This document shows positions 48,308-61,215 of a stretch of 64,000 nucleotides of DNA, one piece after another. The notes under the pieces were generated by a model that saw only the letters and a list, made by a program, of their open reading frames with translations, did no database searches and was not told the origin of the DNA. Made by a program: the position numbers and the translations under genes. The number at the start of each line of letters is the position of its first letter. Positions within the stretch are counted from its first letter, which is position 1. The DNA is taken from assembly GCA_028829895.1 (NCBI GenBank), contig CM054177.1, positions 31,893,064-31,957,063 of the forward strand. The letters are read 5' to 3'. Source of the DNA: Sinotaia quadrata (taxonomy: Eukaryota; Mollusca; Gastropoda; Architaenioglossa; Viviparidae).

Positions 48308-48680
48308 TGCTCTCTAAGTAGCAATACAATATAGAATAGGAAGAACAGTGTAAACTACTCGCATGTTCCAACATTTCTATCAACATTATTGCTAGGGTGG
48401 ATAAATATTTGATTTAATTATTATTAGCATATTTAAATGAAAATGTTGCTTTGGTTCTTAGATGCAAGTGAAAGGTTAATTGTTGGTTAATGTTTAGCAC
48501 TGCTGTGGCATTTTAATGTTTGCATTCTTTAGTTTTGCTAGTAAGGGAAAATTTAATATTTGTGTTAATGCTTATTTAAATTCATCGATTAGTAAATATT
48601 TTATTTTGTCTGGCCACTAAGTTTTGATTTGAATTGCTCTGTTTTCAATAAAGTATGCAAGTGTCTGATGTAACTAAAAG
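48308..48680 (+). other. 3' UTR (probable)
   Basis: A+T-rich sequence with no open frame follows the stop codon directly. The first good AATAAA with a GT-rich stretch behind it is about 340 bases on, so the 3' UTR probably ends near 48670. Longer UTRs using later signals cannot be excluded. Confidence 0.5.
48647..48652 (+). promoter_or_regulatory. poly(A) signal AATAAA
   Basis: Canonical AATAAA in TTTTCAATAAAGTATGCAAG, followed by the T/G-rich GTGTCTGATG. It is the first such arrangement after the stop codon. Confidence 0.5.
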
Positions 48681-49224
48681 TATTGTTAATTATGCAGCTG
48701 TTAATTTATCACTAGTTTTAACATTGATCTTATCAATGTTACCGTCTTAATCTGTTTTGAAATTTGAAATCTTAACTAGTGTGCCTCTGGTTATATTAGT
48801 AAATTAAAAGAGGTAATAAATATTTTACTTTTGTGGAAGTTTTTCTTCAGACAGCTTACAATAAAAGATTCGTGATTAAATAAGATTGAATTCCAAGAGG
48901 TTGCATGTGTGCAACAACAACAAATTGTCTGCAATACATTTTTATAATGTACATTTTTGTTTGCAGTTCTCCTGACTATTAAAGCATAATTATTGAATAT
49001 ACTGCAGATAATTTCACTTCCATTTTCATTTTGATTGACCAGCATCTAATTGGAATATTCTTTTGTCAACATGATTTCATTTTTTATAATCTGCTTACAC
49101 TTTGAAATTATTAAGTTTTTATCATTGTTCTCTATTGTATTATTTGTTACATGTCACCAGAAAGCAATGGTTGTATTTTTACATACAACATCCTTTTTAT
49201 TCAGACATATTTTCAATCTTTCTG

Positions 49225-49650
49225 ATGGATGCACCTCATACTTATCATCTCCATTAGTTCTTGTAACTGTCAGGTCCACCTCATGCTTATCATCTCCATT
49301 AGTTCTTGTAACCATCAGGTCCACCTCATACTTATCATCTCCATTAGTTCTTGTAACCATCAGGTCCACCTCATACTTATCATCTCCATTAGTTCTTGTA
49401 ACCATCAGGTCCACCTCATACTTATCATCTCCATTAGTTCTTGTAACCATCAGGTCCATCTCATACTTATCATCTTCATTAGTTCTTGTAACCATCAGAT
49501 CCACCTCATACTTATCATCTCCATTAGTTCTTGTAACCGTCAGGTCCACCTCCATCTTATCATTTCCATTTGTTCTTGTAACCATCAGGTCCACCTGATG
49601 CTTATCATCTCCATTAGTTCTTGTAACTGTCAGGTCCACCTGATGTTTAC
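49225..49650. repeat. minisatellite, 45-bp unit, nine copies
   Basis: CACCTCATACTTATCATCTC, CATTAGTTCTTGTAACCATC, AGGTC repeated downstream of the gene. The unit is a multiple of three and lacks stops in three or more frames, which gives ORFs of 144-182 codons on both strands. These encode pure 15-residue repeats (VDLMVTRTNGDDKYE on the minus strand) with no start context or domain, so I do not call them genes. Confidence 0.92.
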
Positions 49651-50549
49651 CAGCTTCATTTGATGTAATTAGCAGAATTTCATCTCTTCTTGATTAGTTG
49701 CATCTGACATTTTAGTCTCATTATATTACTTATTATCTCCATTAGCTTTAACTGACATGCCATCTCATGCTTACCTTCTTTGTTAGTTTAACTGATAAGT
49801 ATTTGGTTCTGTTGCATTGGTAATTTTCTTTGTCATATCATTGCCAGGCAAAGTGTTTTGAATTGGTCATTGTATGAAATTGCCATAATATTGTTTTTAA
49901 AGAATATAAACATATTTACCTTTCAGTTTGATTGAACAAGTTTAATATGGTATGGTACACTCCCTTGTTTTCACTTCTGGCAAGTTTTAGTCATAAGTTG
50001 TTACACTCATGGCTGTGTAGATTTTGTTCATTTGACAATAGAAAATATAAATTATTATCATAGGCAATATAATGTAGTTTTTTCAGAATATGTAATAATG
50101 TACACATTTTTTTTTTCATATTATTTCATATTTTCAAAGTCATTTCCTCTCACTGTGTGCTCTACATGTAGTCTGTATTTTTGTTTTGTGCTTCAGACCT
50201 TACTTTGGTACTATATCCAAAGTTTTAGTCTAAAAACAAAAGCACAGATAGTTTCAAGTTTCGTTTAGAAACCATTTTGGAATTTTTTTTTTTTAAGAAA
50301 CTTGAATTGTTATAAACTGATAGAAAAGTAAGATTATTTTTTCTTCATTTTTTTTAATTTAATGCTTTGAACAGGACACAAATTTTCACATATCATAAAA
50401 TATCTTCTCTCATATCACTTGTTTCACTAAAAAGCAGAATAATCCTTGCTGAATATGTGATAATCCATAGTGATAAAATGTCAATAATTAAGTCATCATA
50501 CTTTAAAGGATCCTATTTCTTGATAGCCTAAATTATGTTACTTTTGAAA

Positions 50550-51200
50550 ATTTGAAATCCCCACATGACCTGATGTGTTTGTCCAAGCTTTATGTACCTG
50601 ATTTAATGTTTCTGTTTATAATTCTGTGTTGTGACATGAAAGATTTGTGTATCTAGAAGTTCTTTTTGTTTGCAGTCCTATTTGACATCATATGTCTATC
50701 AAAGCTTAATGTACCTGATTTGTGTTTCTACTCTTTGTAGTGACATGTATTTCAATACTTAGTGTACCTTGATTTATAAGTTCTTGTTTGAAATCCTATG
50801 TGACATGGCATGTCTGTCAAAGCTTAGTGTACCTTGATTTATAAGTTCTTATTGTTTGAAATCCTATGACATGTATGTCAAACTTTAGATTAAAAATTAT
50901 TGTTGGCAATCCTGTATAACATGACATGTCTTTCAAAGCTTAGTTATCATGATTTAGAATGTCCTGTTGTTTGGGAATCCTATGTGGCATACATATCTGT
51001 CAAAGTTTAGTGTACCATGATTTAAAAGCTCCTATTGTTTGCAATCTTCGGTGACATCTCTGTCAAAATTTAGTGCACCATGATTTAAAAGCTCCTATGT
51101 TTGCAATCTTCGGTGACATCTCTGTCAGAATTTAGTGCACCATGATTTAAAAGCTCCTATTGTGAACTGATGTATGTTCAAAATTTAGAAGTTCTTTTTA
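50550..51200. repeat. diverged minisatellite, about 60-70-bp unit
   Basis: Eight to nine units containing GTCAAAGCTTAGTGTACCTT, GATTTATAAGTTCTTATTGT, TTGAAATCCTATGTGACAT. Confidence 0.85.
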
Positions 51201-52180
51201 TTTGAGTCTTGTGAGATCATCAGGTCCCAGTGTACTTACTGGCTGATTCATTTTTACTTTTACATTTTGAAAACTAAGTGACAAATTTTGTCTTTTGATA
51301 TTACCATATAATGTATACATATTTTTAAAGAAAATTTTCGTACATTTTAAACACATGAAGCCAATACCTGTCTTATACTTTTAATTCTCTGGTATGATGA
51401 GATATCTATTTTGTTAACAAGCTTTTGATATGACCATATTTTAAAAAAGAAAAGATAATTTTTTGTATATTATATACCACCACCACCGTGATATTAATTT
51501 ACTGACATTTGTATATTGAATTACAACAAAACTTTTTATTTTTACTTTTTACCTAATTTGCAGCATCAAAATTGTCATCTAGGATTTTTTTTGTTTCACC
51601 ATATAGCCCTGTCTTTTGATGTACCCACCTATTTGATAGCCTTTTTTAAAAAAAATATTATATTTGTAAATGCTTCTTGATAAGTAGCTATTTCTTCTGT
51701 AAGTCTGTGTGTTTGCTTACCTGACTCTATATGTCTTTGTAGATATAGATAAAAATGAGTATGATAAAATAAGTTATTTTTAAAGATTTCCATGCTAGAG
51801 CTGTATATAACACTCAGTCCATTAATAGCAATGTCAAAACAGTTTATCACTGCAGTTCACTCTCATTCAGAAGTCATTCTCCAACACAATGCCTTCTCAC
51901 CCAGAGAACAGTTCTACCAGTCACCCCTAAAGCTGTGGTATTTACACTACTCGGTTCTTGTTTGTATGTAAAGAGGTTTTTATTTTTTTAATCAGGTATC
52001 TCTTTTGTTGATCTTGAAGAAATAAGGTTCAAAGGTTAGGCAAATAACGTCAGAATGCAGGTAAAATAATTATTTTAGGTCACCAATGGTTTTTAGGTCA
52101 TAAAAATGTTTTATACAGTCAGAAAAACAGTCATATGATAGATGTGTTTACATCGTGTAAATAATGATGTGTAAAACATA
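51200..52180. other. intergenic, nothing recognised
   Basis: A+T-rich sequence without ORFs of interest or recognisable elements. Confidence 0.4.
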
Positions 52181-52184
52181 GATG

Positions 52185-52960
52185 TGTTTTACTATTCTGT
52201 TAGGCTAGTTATTAATGGTTTAATCTTCTCTCAGGCTAGTTGTTAAAGTTTTAATATTCTGTCATGCTAATTAGTAATGATTTGCAGTTGAGGCTAGTAT
52301 TTAAAGGTCTACACCTTACTTTCAGGTATATTATTTTAGATATTCTATTATCAGGTAATTATTAAAGGTTTGTAGTTGATTTAAGTTAGTTATTAATTTG
52401 TTGATGTTCTCTGTCAGGCAAATAATATTAAGGGTTTTTCTGTCAGATAAATATTAAATATTAGCAATTTTATCAGACTAGTTATTAAAGGCTTGCTGTT
52501 CTCTGTCAGGCCAATTATTAAAGGGTTTTCTGTTAGGCTAGTTATTAAAGGATTTTCTGTCAAGCTAATTATTAAAGGTATGCTGTTTTCTGTCAGGCTA
52601 GTTATTAAAGGTTTTTTTCCCCCTCAGACTAGTTATTAAGGATTTTCTGTCAGACACATTATTAAAGGTATTTCTGTCAGACTAGTTATTTAAGGATTTT
52701 CTGTTCAGGCTATTTATTAAAGGATTTTCTCTCAACCTAATTATTAAATGTATGTTTTTCTCTGGCAGAATAATTATTAAAGAATTTTCTGGCAGGCAAG
52801 CTATTAGTTATTTAAGAGTTTACTGTCAGGCTGGTTATTAAAGGTTTTTTATAATAGTTTTTTAAAGGCATATCTCCCAGGCTTAATATTTTAAGGCATT
52901 TTTGTCTGGCTAATTATTAAAAGGTTTTCTGTCAGGCTAGTTATTACAGGTTTGCAGTAT
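52185..52960. repeat. minisatellite, about 26-bp unit, 0.8 kb
   Basis: About 28 diverged units of TTTCTGTCAGGCTAGTTATT-AAAGG. Confidence 0.9.
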
Positions 52961-53154
52961 TGTGCCAAGTTTATAGGTGAAAATATTTATGTAGTTACTC
53001 AGATATGTGTTGAGTGTTGTTGGTCAGGTTACATTAGTTTTGATAGTCTTCACAATGTATTTGTGTGGGGTTTTTTTTTAATAAATAGTCTTCTTTCTCT
53101 TTAAATCAATTACTGTATTTCATAAAATGAGAGAAAATGCAACAGTTTGGTATT

Positions 53155-53245
53155 ATTTTATTTACTGGAGTGTTGCACCACCCATGAAATAGTTTGTGGT
53201 TTTATTTAATTTACTGGAGTGTTGCACTACTGAGGATTTAATTTG
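53155..53245. repeat. about 57-bp imperfect tandem duplication
   Basis: TTATTTACTGGAGTGTTGCACCA and TAATTTACTGGAGTGTTGCACTA-type segments, each followed by TTTGTGGTTT-type sequence. Confidence 0.6.
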
Positions 53246-53403
53246 TGGTTTGTAAAACAATTAAATAATGAGTTACAGCAAAGTTTAGCTTTTCAGTAAT
53301 TACAAGCAAATGATCTGCCAGTTTGCTATAAAACTGGTTGAAAATGTTGCATTTCTGAAGTTTGTATTTCATAAATTAATTATCCTTACATTAATTATCC
53401 TTA

Positions 53404-53449
53404 CACCATATTTCTAATAAAGTAATTGTACTTTATTAGAAATATGGTG
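53404..53449. repeat. perfect 21-bp inverted repeat with 4-base loop
   Basis: CACCATATTTCTAATAAAGTA, ATTG, then the exact complement. Directly before it, ATTAATTATCCTTACA is duplicated. It could form a cruciform or hairpin. Confidence 0.95.
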
Positions 53450-54039
53450 CTATGATGTACTTAAAACATCAAAATCAAATTTAAATCCTGGTCACTGAGC
53501 ATATATCAATATTTGTGCATGCCTGCTTTTTACTGAATTATTGCTTTTATTTACCTGTTACATTGTCAAATAAGTTTATTTCTTGATATTCCTGAAGTTT
53601 AAAAATGAAAAGTCCTCTCTTTAATAATTTTTATCATGTAATTGACTTAATATATTATATGTTTGAACAAGTATTTTGAGAAGAAAATATTTGATGGATT
53701 ACAACATTTAAAATGATAAAACTATATTTTTAAACTGTATCTTTAAAAATTCAGAACAAGAGTATTTGTAGAAAATAGTTGGTCCAGAGATTCATCAGAT
53801 TTTTAAAGTACAAGCAGTTAAATAGTATTAATAATAGTAAATGTTATTTTATAGATTACATTTTGTAGAGTTTGAGACTCTTGAATTAACAATTGTTAAA
53901 AGAATTAAGGAGAAAATAATTTTTAAACTGCTCATCACTCTTGTTATTACAAACACCCAGATTACAGTTATCCTACTATATAAAGTGCTAGATCTTCTGC
54001 TGGATCTGAAGTGGATATGCACAGACATTGTTCAATATA

Positions 54040-54205
54040 ATTTTTTAGTGAGGTTTACCCCATTTCTAATTGTGACTCAAGAGGCACTACTCTGAATAAA
54101 TTATTGTTCAACTGGGTTTACCCCATTTCTAATTGTGACTCAAGAGGCACCACTCTGAATACATTATTGTTCAACTGGGTTTACCCCATTTCTAAAAGAG
54201 GCCAT
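54040..54205. repeat. tandem repeat, about 67-bp unit, 2.5 copies
   Basis: GGTTTACCCCATTTCTAATT, GTGACTCAAGAGGCAC(T/C)AC, TCTGAATA-ATTATTGTTCAACT. Confidence 0.92.
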
Positions 54206-54899
54206 GACAACTCAAAAATTCTTCTCTCAGTTTGATGTTTCTTAATACGTTTATTGCACACTCCATTCAATGTTGAATTATATCTCCCTGAACCTGTTTC
54301 TTAGCCATTGTCATTTATCAAGAAAGTGTTTACCCAAATTATAATTCTGAGTGGAAAAACTGGTGAATGGTAACAAATTAATAATAGTCACTAAAAATAT
54401 AGTTTAAAAGAAATATTTATCATGTACATGAGAAAGTTAATATGATTGGGATTTAATTAATCCAACAAACCTAAAATTAAAATAAAAACATGCAGCTATT
54501 GATTCCGTTGAATGATGATGTATTTTCCTGATATTAAATATATATATTAGAAGATAAGCTTATTTATTTTTTAATATTTTTGATGTTCTAATATGAACTG
54601 AGTTTGTTTAAATTTATTTTGGGACCTGTCTGCACACTTTACCCTTTCCCAGGATATAACTGGTTAGTTAGTTTTTCTGAATGGAAATTTGTGGTAGTAT
54701 TGTGTATCATGCATTCCAGTGATTATCTCCATAGGTAGGTATTACATTTACATTTTTTTTAATTTATACTTTAATAAGGCAATATGCACATGTATCTGTT
54801 TTTAAGTAAGTTAAAATTATAATGAAATTATTTTTAAATCTAAACTTCAGTCAAAATATTTTTTGTACTTAATTAGGATAATCTTAGCATAACTGATTC

Positions 54900-55410
54900 A
54901 AGAAAAAATGAAGCAAGCTTAGTCATGGCACTTAGATAAATTGAGAACTGAAACTTGCATTGTCAGTACACTTAGATTTAGGGACTAAATTGAGAACTGA
55001 AACTTGCATTGTCATGACACTTAGATTTAGATACACAATTGAGAAATGAAGCTTTGTCTTAGCATTTAGATTTGGAGATTAAGTTGAAAAATGGAGCAAG
55101 TGTTTTTATGACATTTAGATTTAGGGATTAAATTGAGACTGAAACTTTCATTGTCATGGCACTTAGATGTAGGGACAGAGATGAAAGCTGAAACATTCAT
55201 TATGGTAGCATTTAGATTTAGCAACCAAATAGAGAAATGAAGTAAGCGTAGTCGTGTCATTTAGATTTAGGGATTAAATTGAGAACTTTTGAAACATGCA
55301 TTGTCATGACACTTAGATTTAGGGACTAAATTGAATAATGAAGCAAGTCTTGTCCTGACATTTAGATTTTGCAACTAAATCAAGAACTGAAAAAAAGCTT
55401 GGGTGACTAA
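54900..55410. repeat. minisatellite, about 50-bp unit
   Basis: About ten diverged units of TGTCATGACACTTAGATTTA, GGGACTAAATTGAGAACTGA, AACTTGCAT. Confidence 0.9.
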
Positions 55411-57165
55411 ATAAAGAACACAAACCTTATCATTGCCTTATGATTTTGTGACTAAACTGTACTCCTTGTGGAGCATCTGGTATCTCTTGTAGGAATGTTG
55501 TCAGCTGTAACACTCCTAGTATTAGAGGAACTGAAATAGTTTAGAAATGAAAAATGTCAAGTCCAGTATACCACAGAGAGTATAAAGTAACTTAACTGTA
55601 AATTTGGAGAATGTGTTGCTCACAGAAAGAGGTTGCATGATTTGCTAGATATACACCAGTTGATTTATACATTTTCTCGTAACGCCATTTTTGAAGAAGT
55701 AAAATTCACTTTGCATCACTGGGCTTGTTTTAGCACCACCACTTTGATCATGCACACAGGCATTTAGTGTAAGAATTGTACATAAGCAATCATTACTTGG
55801 TTATTTTTAAGTGTCATTTTCAAAAACTGGATTAATTTTACAAATATTTGATTAAAAAAATATTATTATCAATAATTAATGCTGATTTCTTTTCTTGTGC
55901 TCAAGTCTCAAAACTATTTATAGCTTATTTGAATAGGATATTTCTGTATCCAATAATATGGAGATTACAGTAAACAAGCAAATACTATAGTTATTTGATG
56001 TGTTACTCATTTAAATCAGATATTTCTGTAGTAATTTGTCATGAAAAAAATAATTAACAGACATTGGCTCTAGTTGTAAAAAAAATATGTTGTTTTCTTA
56101 GGCATTAGTACATTTTTTATGGTCTCAGTGTTAACTAAACAAAAAAAGTTAACTAAATAAACAAAACAAAATTTTGTTTTAAAACAATGTTATCATTATA
56201 TTTACTTAAATCTGTATTGTGGTTTTATATTTCTCATCATATGTGTACATTATATTCATCATATATGTACTTTATATTCATCATATACATGTATGTACTG
56301 TATTTAAATTTAAGCAGCTGTAATGCCTATTGCTGCTTTTTGTATGTATAAATAATAATCCGTATTCACCAAAATCACATTTTACATACTCGACCAATGT
56401 TTATTCTAAAAGTTCTTGACCAGTGGACTTTCTACAAGTTCTTGACCATTGTAAACATTTTTAATGTTCTTGACTAGTGTAACATTTTGTATGCATTTGA
56501 CCAATACTACATTTTTTAGTAGTAACTTCTAAAGGAGAAACCATTGCCTAGATATGTGAACAGATGTGTGCATTAAGTGAAAATTGCATTAGATAAACAT
56601 TTTCTGTTTAAGGAATTGGATATTCACCTATGTATGGTAGGTTGAACATACATTTCCAATCATAAAGTACTTAGTTTACAGATAAAAAATGCATTTCCAA
56701 TCAAGAATTCACATGCAGATGAAAAAGCTAATAGAAGAGACATTTATAACAAGAGAATGTTTACTCTTAACTGTCAAGAGATAAATGAAACAACCAAAAA
56801 GACAGGCATGTGTAACAAGAGAATATTTACTCTGAATATCATGAAACAAAATAGAGAGTATTTACTGCTGACTATCAAAAGACAAATGAAACACCAAAGA
56901 AAAGAGAAAATTTACTCTTGTCTATCAAATGAAACACTAAATTAAATGAACATCCACAGAAGCAACAGATTAAATGAATAATGATTATAATTATTTGCAT
57001 TTGACAGATGAATCAGTGAATAGGCCAGACATTTACAAACAGTATTTTTTCTCAATTAAGTACTTAATATATGAGTGTAAGATTGTTTAATTTGTGACAT
57101 TTGAATTGTTCACACACTTTTTTTGTTCATTTTTCTTTCAGTGCTATGACCTACTTGTTTGCAAT
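55410..57165. other. intergenic, A+T-rich with loose repeats
   Basis: Loose repeats of AGTTCTTGACCAGTG at 56385-56520 and of ACAAGAGAATGTTTACTCTT at 56745-56940. No gene recognised. Confidence 0.4.
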
Positions 57166-57169
57166 ATTT

Positions 57170-57400
57170 GTCTAGTGTCTGCAGGATAAAAGCACAAATG
57201 TTTACATTAGCAAAGGTTAAGTGTGATGTCTGCAGGATAAAAACACAAATGTTTACATTAGCAAAGGTTAAGTGTGATGTCTGCAGGATAAAAACACAAA
57301 TGTTTACATTAGCAAAGGTTAAGTGTGATGTCTGCAGGATAAAAACACAAATGTTTACATTAGCAAAGGTTAAGTATGATATCTACAGGATTAAAACACT
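57170..57400. repeat. minisatellite, about 51-bp unit, 4.5 copies
   Basis: GTCTGCAGGATAAAAACACA, AATGTTTACATTAGCAAAGG, TTAAGTGTGAT; near-identical copies. Confidence 0.93.
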
Positions 57401-57560
57401 AATAACTGTCAGATGCTTACATCAGGGATTAGTTATGTATAGTGGATTAAAACACAAGTAACTGTCAGATGCTTACATCAGGATTTAGTTATGTCTAGTG
57501 GATTAAAACGCAAGTAACTGTCAGATGCTTATATCAGGGATTAACTATGTATGGTTTCTG
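57400..57560. repeat. tandem repeat, about 57-bp unit, three copies
   Basis: AACTGTCAGATGCTTACATC, AGGGATTAGTTATGTATAGT, GGATTAAAACACAAGT. The GGATTAAAACAC core resembles the preceding array, so one probably gave rise to the other. Confidence 0.9.
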
Positions 57561-57564
57561 CAGA

Positions 57565-60500
57565 ATCAGTACTCAAGTAATTTTGTCATTTTAAATGAGA
57601 GAAAGTTATTTCATGCTCTTAACCATGCTTTTGTGATATTTATTTTGTTACCGGTACTCCTTTTATTTCTTTTCTTTCTTAAAATAGGAAAGAAAGAAAA
57701 CAGAGAAAGAAGTTTAACTTTTTGATTACCATTGTAATTTATGCGTTTGTATTACCTTGTATTTACATTGTTGTAAATCTGGAATATGTTTATTTTTGTT
57801 TAATATTGTCCTGTTGTTTCTAATCATCATGATTATCAGCTTTAAATATTTGAAAATGCCAAAATGGCAGCAAATGATGGTTTGAAATGTGTATATTATA
57901 TATATAATGCTTTTGTTTCTCATTGTTTAAGTGATTTAGAAAAGAAAGAAATGTAATGCACACTTTGCTAAATTTTAAAATCAAATATTAAAAAATTATG
58001 ACAGTTTTGATAGTTATAATTAGGTTATCTCATATTTTTGTTTCACTCTGTCTGTTTAAAATAATGCATTCAAAAGTCTCTTTAAATTATAATCTTGTGT
58101 TAGTCAGGAGTGATTGACAGTGTTGGTAAAAAGAGTTAAAGAAATGAATATACTGTAAATTTTAAAGTATAATTTGAAAAGTTTTTATTGTGTAAAAGTA
58201 TCACCTTTTATTAGAAGTATTGTGTGACATTGTTAATCTAATGTCTAGTTCTTTTACTTGAAAATGTTCTAGAACTTTCTATTATTCGCTGTGTATATGA
58301 GTTATCTGTTCATTAACATTTTCAATAAACACTTTTCCATTTACAGATACATGTAGTAACAATTTACTGTAAGAGAAAGTTGCCAAATGGCTCCTACATG
58401 AATTCTAGTCCTGATTTACTATAATGTATACAGTTACTTTCAACCATAAGCTTAGATTTTTATTTTTTTCATTTAAGTTATATTTTTTTGGACCATATTA
58501 AATTCTTGAATTTTGAGATTGATTTGTTGGATTTTCTTAAGATTTGGGTTTTTTTGACTTGTGATAACCAAATTGCTTTTTTGTTGCTAATTTTTTTTAT
58601 TTTGTTGTTTTCTTAACACTTTTTTTATTTTGTTTTGTATTGCCTTGTGTGTAGTACCAATGCCATTTGATATGTATGCTTGCAAACTTTGTGTGTATGA
58701 GACATTTTTGATTGACTCTATCCATAAAATTGACTTATTAATTATTGTAAATTACACAGCATTATGTAACATTTTTCAAGCCTATGTTCTGCATTGTATA
58801 TTTTGATATATATATATATATATATCCCTTGCACACTAAAAGCAAAATGATAAACAGTTCAGTTTTTGTATAGTTGGTAAAAGAGGAAGAGAGAAGGACC
58901 CGTCAAGCAAGTTATTTGTCTGAAGGAAGGGATTGGTAAAGAAAATACAAAATAAATAGGTCTTTAAAGAATGTTTTTTGTCTAGAAAATTGATTTTGTG
59001 AGGATGGAAATAGATGAGCAGGAACATCATATCTGAGTTTGTGTCTTTCATTTTACCAACAAAAGTGTTCAGATTCAATGTGAAGCATGAAGCTTTCTTT
59101 TCTTGTATGGTGTTATTGTCATTTATTTTTTTCTGATATCACTCATTGCTGTCATTGGTGTACATATTGCTATTTTTACACTTCCCTGTGCAGTGAATTT
59201 TACTAGACAATTGTCATTTATATTTTTCTGGCATCACTGAATTCTGCCATTGCTGTACATATTGTTATTTTTACACTTCTGTGCAATGAACTTCACTAGA
59301 CAAAAAGATGGTGATCCAAGCAGACAAGGACGGGTATTCTAGATAGTTGGTGGGATGGTATTTATATGCAAGTCTAGATGTAAGGTATGAAAGCATTTCT
59401 TTGAATTGCTACAGATTTGTCACTTTTCTCAAGAAAGACTACTTGAGTGGAATGGTTTGTGGTGCATGGAGCGATCATTGCTCTATGATGAAAACACTTA
59501 TTTTGTTATTATTTTACATTTTCTTGTTAATAAGACATATTTATTATTTATAATGCACTTCTGTAAGAAAACTGCTCATAAGTTTGTGAGCATTTCAGAC
59601 AAGGAATACTGAGTACCAGCAGCTCTTTGTAAGAAAACTGCTCATAGGTGTTTGTGAGCATTTAATACTGATTAACTGCAAGTTTTTGTAATATGTTACC
59701 ATTGATTAAGTGCTGCTTGCCTGATTGGGCATCCTTAATCAGGTTCCAGACATGTCATTCTTGCCTGTCACTGCCAGGATATTTTTAATAAGTTTGTAAG
59801 GGAGGATCTGTTTGAATGATATGATTGGACATAAAACAAATCATGTTTACATGCACATGCTTATGCATAGATGATAAGAAAGTTTATTGAGGTAAATGAA
59901 AACAAAATGTTCACATTCATAAATATGCAATGTGATGAGATGAGAAAGATTATTTATGTAATTGAAAGCAAATCATGTTGACACACACATGCCTAAATGT
60001 GCATGAGAAATCAGCTGCAATTCTGCTTGAATAACGTGACATTCCATGTTGATATATTTTACTAAAAGAATATCATGTCTTCCTTTGTTTTTTTTGTAAT
60101 GCATAATTCAACTGTTTTTTATTTCTGTGTTTTGATGAGATCAAAGGCATGATGATATTTTGAGTTCCAGAGCTTGTGTAGTAAGTGTATATTTTAAATT
60201 GTCCAATGTTGTGTTGGAAACAGTTTTCATGTGTGTTTGTGCTATTCTTTCTTATAGCTCAGTTTTAAGCAAGAGTTTGCTTTTGTTTGTGTTGGTTTTT
60301 TTTCTGGTTTTTTTGTTTGTATTTTGTTGGGTTTTGCAAAGTTGTTGACATTTTAAAAAAAATATTGTTGCTTAAAGTATCATTAACTTGTTTTTCCATA
60401 TAAAACATGTACAACAATTTTTCTTGTCTTAAACAGTGCATTCATTTAACTTGTTTTCTACATAAAATATGTACATCAATCTTCATGTCTTCAACAATTC

Positions 60501-60590
60501 ATGCATATAACTTGTTTCCCCATAAAATATAGAACAATCTTCGAGTTTAACAGTAATGATATGGTGTGCATGATTATATTGCATAACTTC
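57565..60590. other. intergenic, nothing recognised
   Basis: A+T-rich sequence. 58807-58825 is a (TA)n run. 59130-59300 and 59565-59660 each contain a diverged local duplication (TGTACATATTG-TATTTTTACACTT and TGTAAGAAAACTGCTCATA). An AATAAA at 58324-58329 has no coding context on the + strand. Confidence 0.4.
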
Positions 60591-60599
60591 TTTTTTCAC

Positions 60600-61215
60600 T
60601 TTTGCAAATTAAGAGATCTGTTGTATATTACATCTGCATCCTTTTATGCAAATGTAGATATGTTTAGGGATCTATTGCTATACTAAATATTCACATGAAG
60701 CAAATTTAGGTTTGTTTAGAGATCACTTTAGTTTAGACATCCTTTTACATTTCTGAATAATTAGGCTTTTTTATTTGTTTGTTTTTATCATTTTTACCTA
60801 TATAAGGATAATTAGGGTGTTTTTAGGGACCTGTTTCAATACCTGTGTAAGAATAATTAGGATATTTTTAGGGACCCTTTGAAGTATGTACATAACTTTT
60901 TAAATCAGGATAATAGTTAGGATATATTTTGGACTTAATTAAAATATCTACATACCTTTTATATCAAGACAATAATGATATTTTGAGAACTTATAACAAT
61001 ATCTATTTACTTTCTGTATTGAGGGTATTTAGGGGGACCTTTTGCTTTAAAGACATACCCTTAGATATCAGGGTGATAACAGACAAAGTAAGGGACCCAT
61101 TGCAGTACTAGAGATCTTTATATACCAGTATTATAGTAATTTTAGAGACAAAATTATAATATTAGACATTCTGTTTTAAATCATGTTAATGAGGTGTTTT
61201 TAGGGAGATTATAGT
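60600..61215. repeat. degenerate minisatellite
   Basis: About nine loose units around AGGATAATTAGGGTGTTTTT, AGGGACCTGTTGCAATA. Confidence 0.65.

Noticed and set aside
58324..58329. Downstream AATAAA as end of a long 3' UTR
   Set aside because: It is 10 kb beyond the stop with many arrays in between; the signal at 48647 is the simpler choice.
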